This document shows, piece by piece, positions 5,163 through 5,857 of a DNA stretch of 5,857 nucleotides. The DNA is from Vulcanimicrobiota bacterium (GTDB taxonomy: Bacteria; Vulcanimicrobiota; Vulcanimicrobiia; Vulcanimicrobiales; Vulcanimicrobiaceae), in NCBI GenBank assembly GCA_027306845.1, contig DAHUYY010000078.1, positions 2,142-7,998 on the forward strand, written 5' to 3'. A program made the translations under genes and the position numbers. Each line of letters starts with the position of its first letter. Position 1 is the stretch's first letter. The notes under the pieces are model-generated. The model saw nothing but the letters and a program-made list of their open reading frames with translations, was not told the origin of the DNA and searched no databases.

Positions 5163-5857
5163 GCGAACGCCCCGGTACTCTTCGTGCCGCTCGACGACCG
5201 CCCGGTGACGCGGCAACTTCCCGAGATGCTCGGAGCGATCTCCGGCGTGCGCGTGCTCGAACCGCAGCGCGATCTTCTCGGTAACTATCTGCGCGCAGGC
5301 GATCCGGCTGCGATCGGGCGCTGGCTCGATCGTGAGAGCGCCGAACGCGATTTCGGTAGTGCGGTGATCTCCACCGATATGCTCGCCTACGGCGGATTGG
5401 TCGCTTCGCGAATTCCGGGCCCCGACTACACGACCGCGTTCCTGCGCCTTAACCCGATCCGACGCCTCCACGAACGAGATCCGCGCGCGTGGGTCGCGGC
5501 CTTTGCAACCGTCGTGCGCCTCGCGCCGACCGGCGTTCCGCCGATCGGCGATGCGACGCACTTTTTTGCCGCCTATCCGATCTGGACGTACATTCAGCGC
5601 TACGCAAACCTTCCCGACCCGTTGCCGGAGCGCGATGAAGCGTATGCCGCACGTTTGCGCGCGCTCGCCGGGCCGGCACTCGAGGAGTATCTCGCGGTAC
5701 GCGCTCGCAACCTCGCGGTCGATCGCGCGCTCCTGCTTGCGACCGCCGCCGGCACGATCGATCGCCTCGTCATCGGGCAGGACGATGCGGGCGTCGTCGG
5801 TCTCCACGTTCCCGAGATCGCGCAACTCGAAACGATGGAGCGGCTCGATCTCTCGTC
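5091..5857 (+). CDS. DUF4127 family protein, probably exported (3' truncated by window edge)
   Basis: The frame is open from the GTG at 5091 to the window end (255 full codons), so the C-terminal part is missing; relatives are about 500 aa. I assign it to DUF4127 (PF13552) from remembered blocks: LFVPLDDRPVTRQLP (30-44), VISTDMLAYGGLVASR (92-107), the Arg/Asn-containing helix RARNLAVDRALLL (204-216) and IDRLVIGQDDAGVVGLH (223-239). The function of the family is not known to me. The repeated acidic motifs (LDDRP, TDML, GQDDA) sit at strand ends and could form a metal or sugar site, which is only an inference. The N-terminus (SRRLCAMLVFVFACGG) looks like a signal peptide. It is coupled to murQ by a GTGA overlap, so it belongs to the same operon. 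That placement suggests a role in supplying or processing cell-wall sugars outside the cytoplasm. Confidence 0.82.
   Translation, partial: MTSASRRLCAMLVFVFACGGIARAANAPVLFVPLDDRPVTRQLPEMLGAISGVRVLEPQRDLLGNYLRAGDPAAIGRWLDRESAERDFGSAVISTDMLAYGGLVASRIPGPDYTTAFLRLNPIRRLHERDPRAWVAAFATVVRLAPTGVPPIGDATHFFAAYPIWTYIQRYANLPDPLPERDEAYAARLRALAGPALEEYLAVRARNLAVDRALLLATAAGTIDRLVIGQDDAGVVGLHVPEIAQLETMERLDLS

Noticed and set aside
4641..5825. Long minus-strand ORF (394 codons) opposite murQ and the DUF4127 gene
   Set aside because: There is no recognisable domain, its composition is that of a GC-rich antisense frame, and both plus-strand genes beneath it carry clear family motifs.
1..5857. Cyanobacterial HIP1 octamer (GCGATCGC) as an explanation for the CGATCG hexamers
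   Set aside because: None of the roughly 20 CGATCG sites I found has G on the left and C on the right together, so the HIP1 octamer itself is absent.
5091..5857. DUF4127 protein as a lipoprotein
   Set aside because: VFAC is a poor lipobox (Phe at -2), and an ordinary Ala-Arg-Ala cleavage site follows. Not excluded, but not supported well enough to call.

Overview
The window is one strand of a tightly packed, GC-rich bacterial operon (GC roughly in the mid-60s percent by eye). It carries six consecutive plus-strand genes and no intergenic space. Both ends are cut: the first gene lacks its 5' part and the last lacks its 3' part. Five genes form a recognisable peptidoglycan amino-sugar recovery (cell-wall recycling) set. 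The sixth is a poorly characterised DUF4127-type protein that appears to be exported.

Layout: 1-1145, GH3 beta-N-acetylglucosaminidase NagZ (5' partial). 1138-2175, serine-beta-lactamase-fold amidase of the AmiE/YbbE type. 2172-3326, anhydro-N-acetylmuramic acid kinase AnmK. 3323-4219, BadF/NagK/MurK-type amino-sugar kinase. 4216-5094, MurNAc-6-phosphate etherase MurQ. 5091-5857, DUF4127 protein with an N-terminal signal-like segment (3' partial). Successive genes overlap by 8, 4, 4, 4 and 4 bp, so translational coupling along one transcript is very likely. No stretch above 300 bases lacks a gene. I see no promoter, terminator, tRNA, rRNA, mobile element or CRISPR array. The operon promoter must lie upstream of the window.

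Proposed joint function, inferred from family knowledge: a GlcNAc-(anhydro)MurNAc-peptide is split by NagZ into GlcNAc and (anh)MurNAc-peptide. The AmiE-type amidase removes the peptide. AnmK turns anhMurNAc into MurNAc-6-P, and MurQ turns that into GlcNAc-6-P plus D-lactate. The BadF-type kinase phosphorylates the released GlcNAc and/or free MurNAc. The set is a hybrid: nagZ-amiE-murQ recalls the Bacillus MurNAc operon, whereas AnmK belongs to the Gram-negative-type anhydro-muropeptide route. No AmpD-type amidase, PTS permease (MurP), AmpG, MurR regulator or nagA/nagB is present in the window.

The organism cannot be named from this sequence. High GC, frequent GAT-CGC-type codon pairs, many CGATCG hexamers, GTG starts at gene overlaps and a hybrid recycling operon fit a deep-branching, little-cultured GC-rich phylum (for example Eremiobacterota/Vulcanimicrobiota or Armatimonadota). 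That placement is a low-confidence guess.
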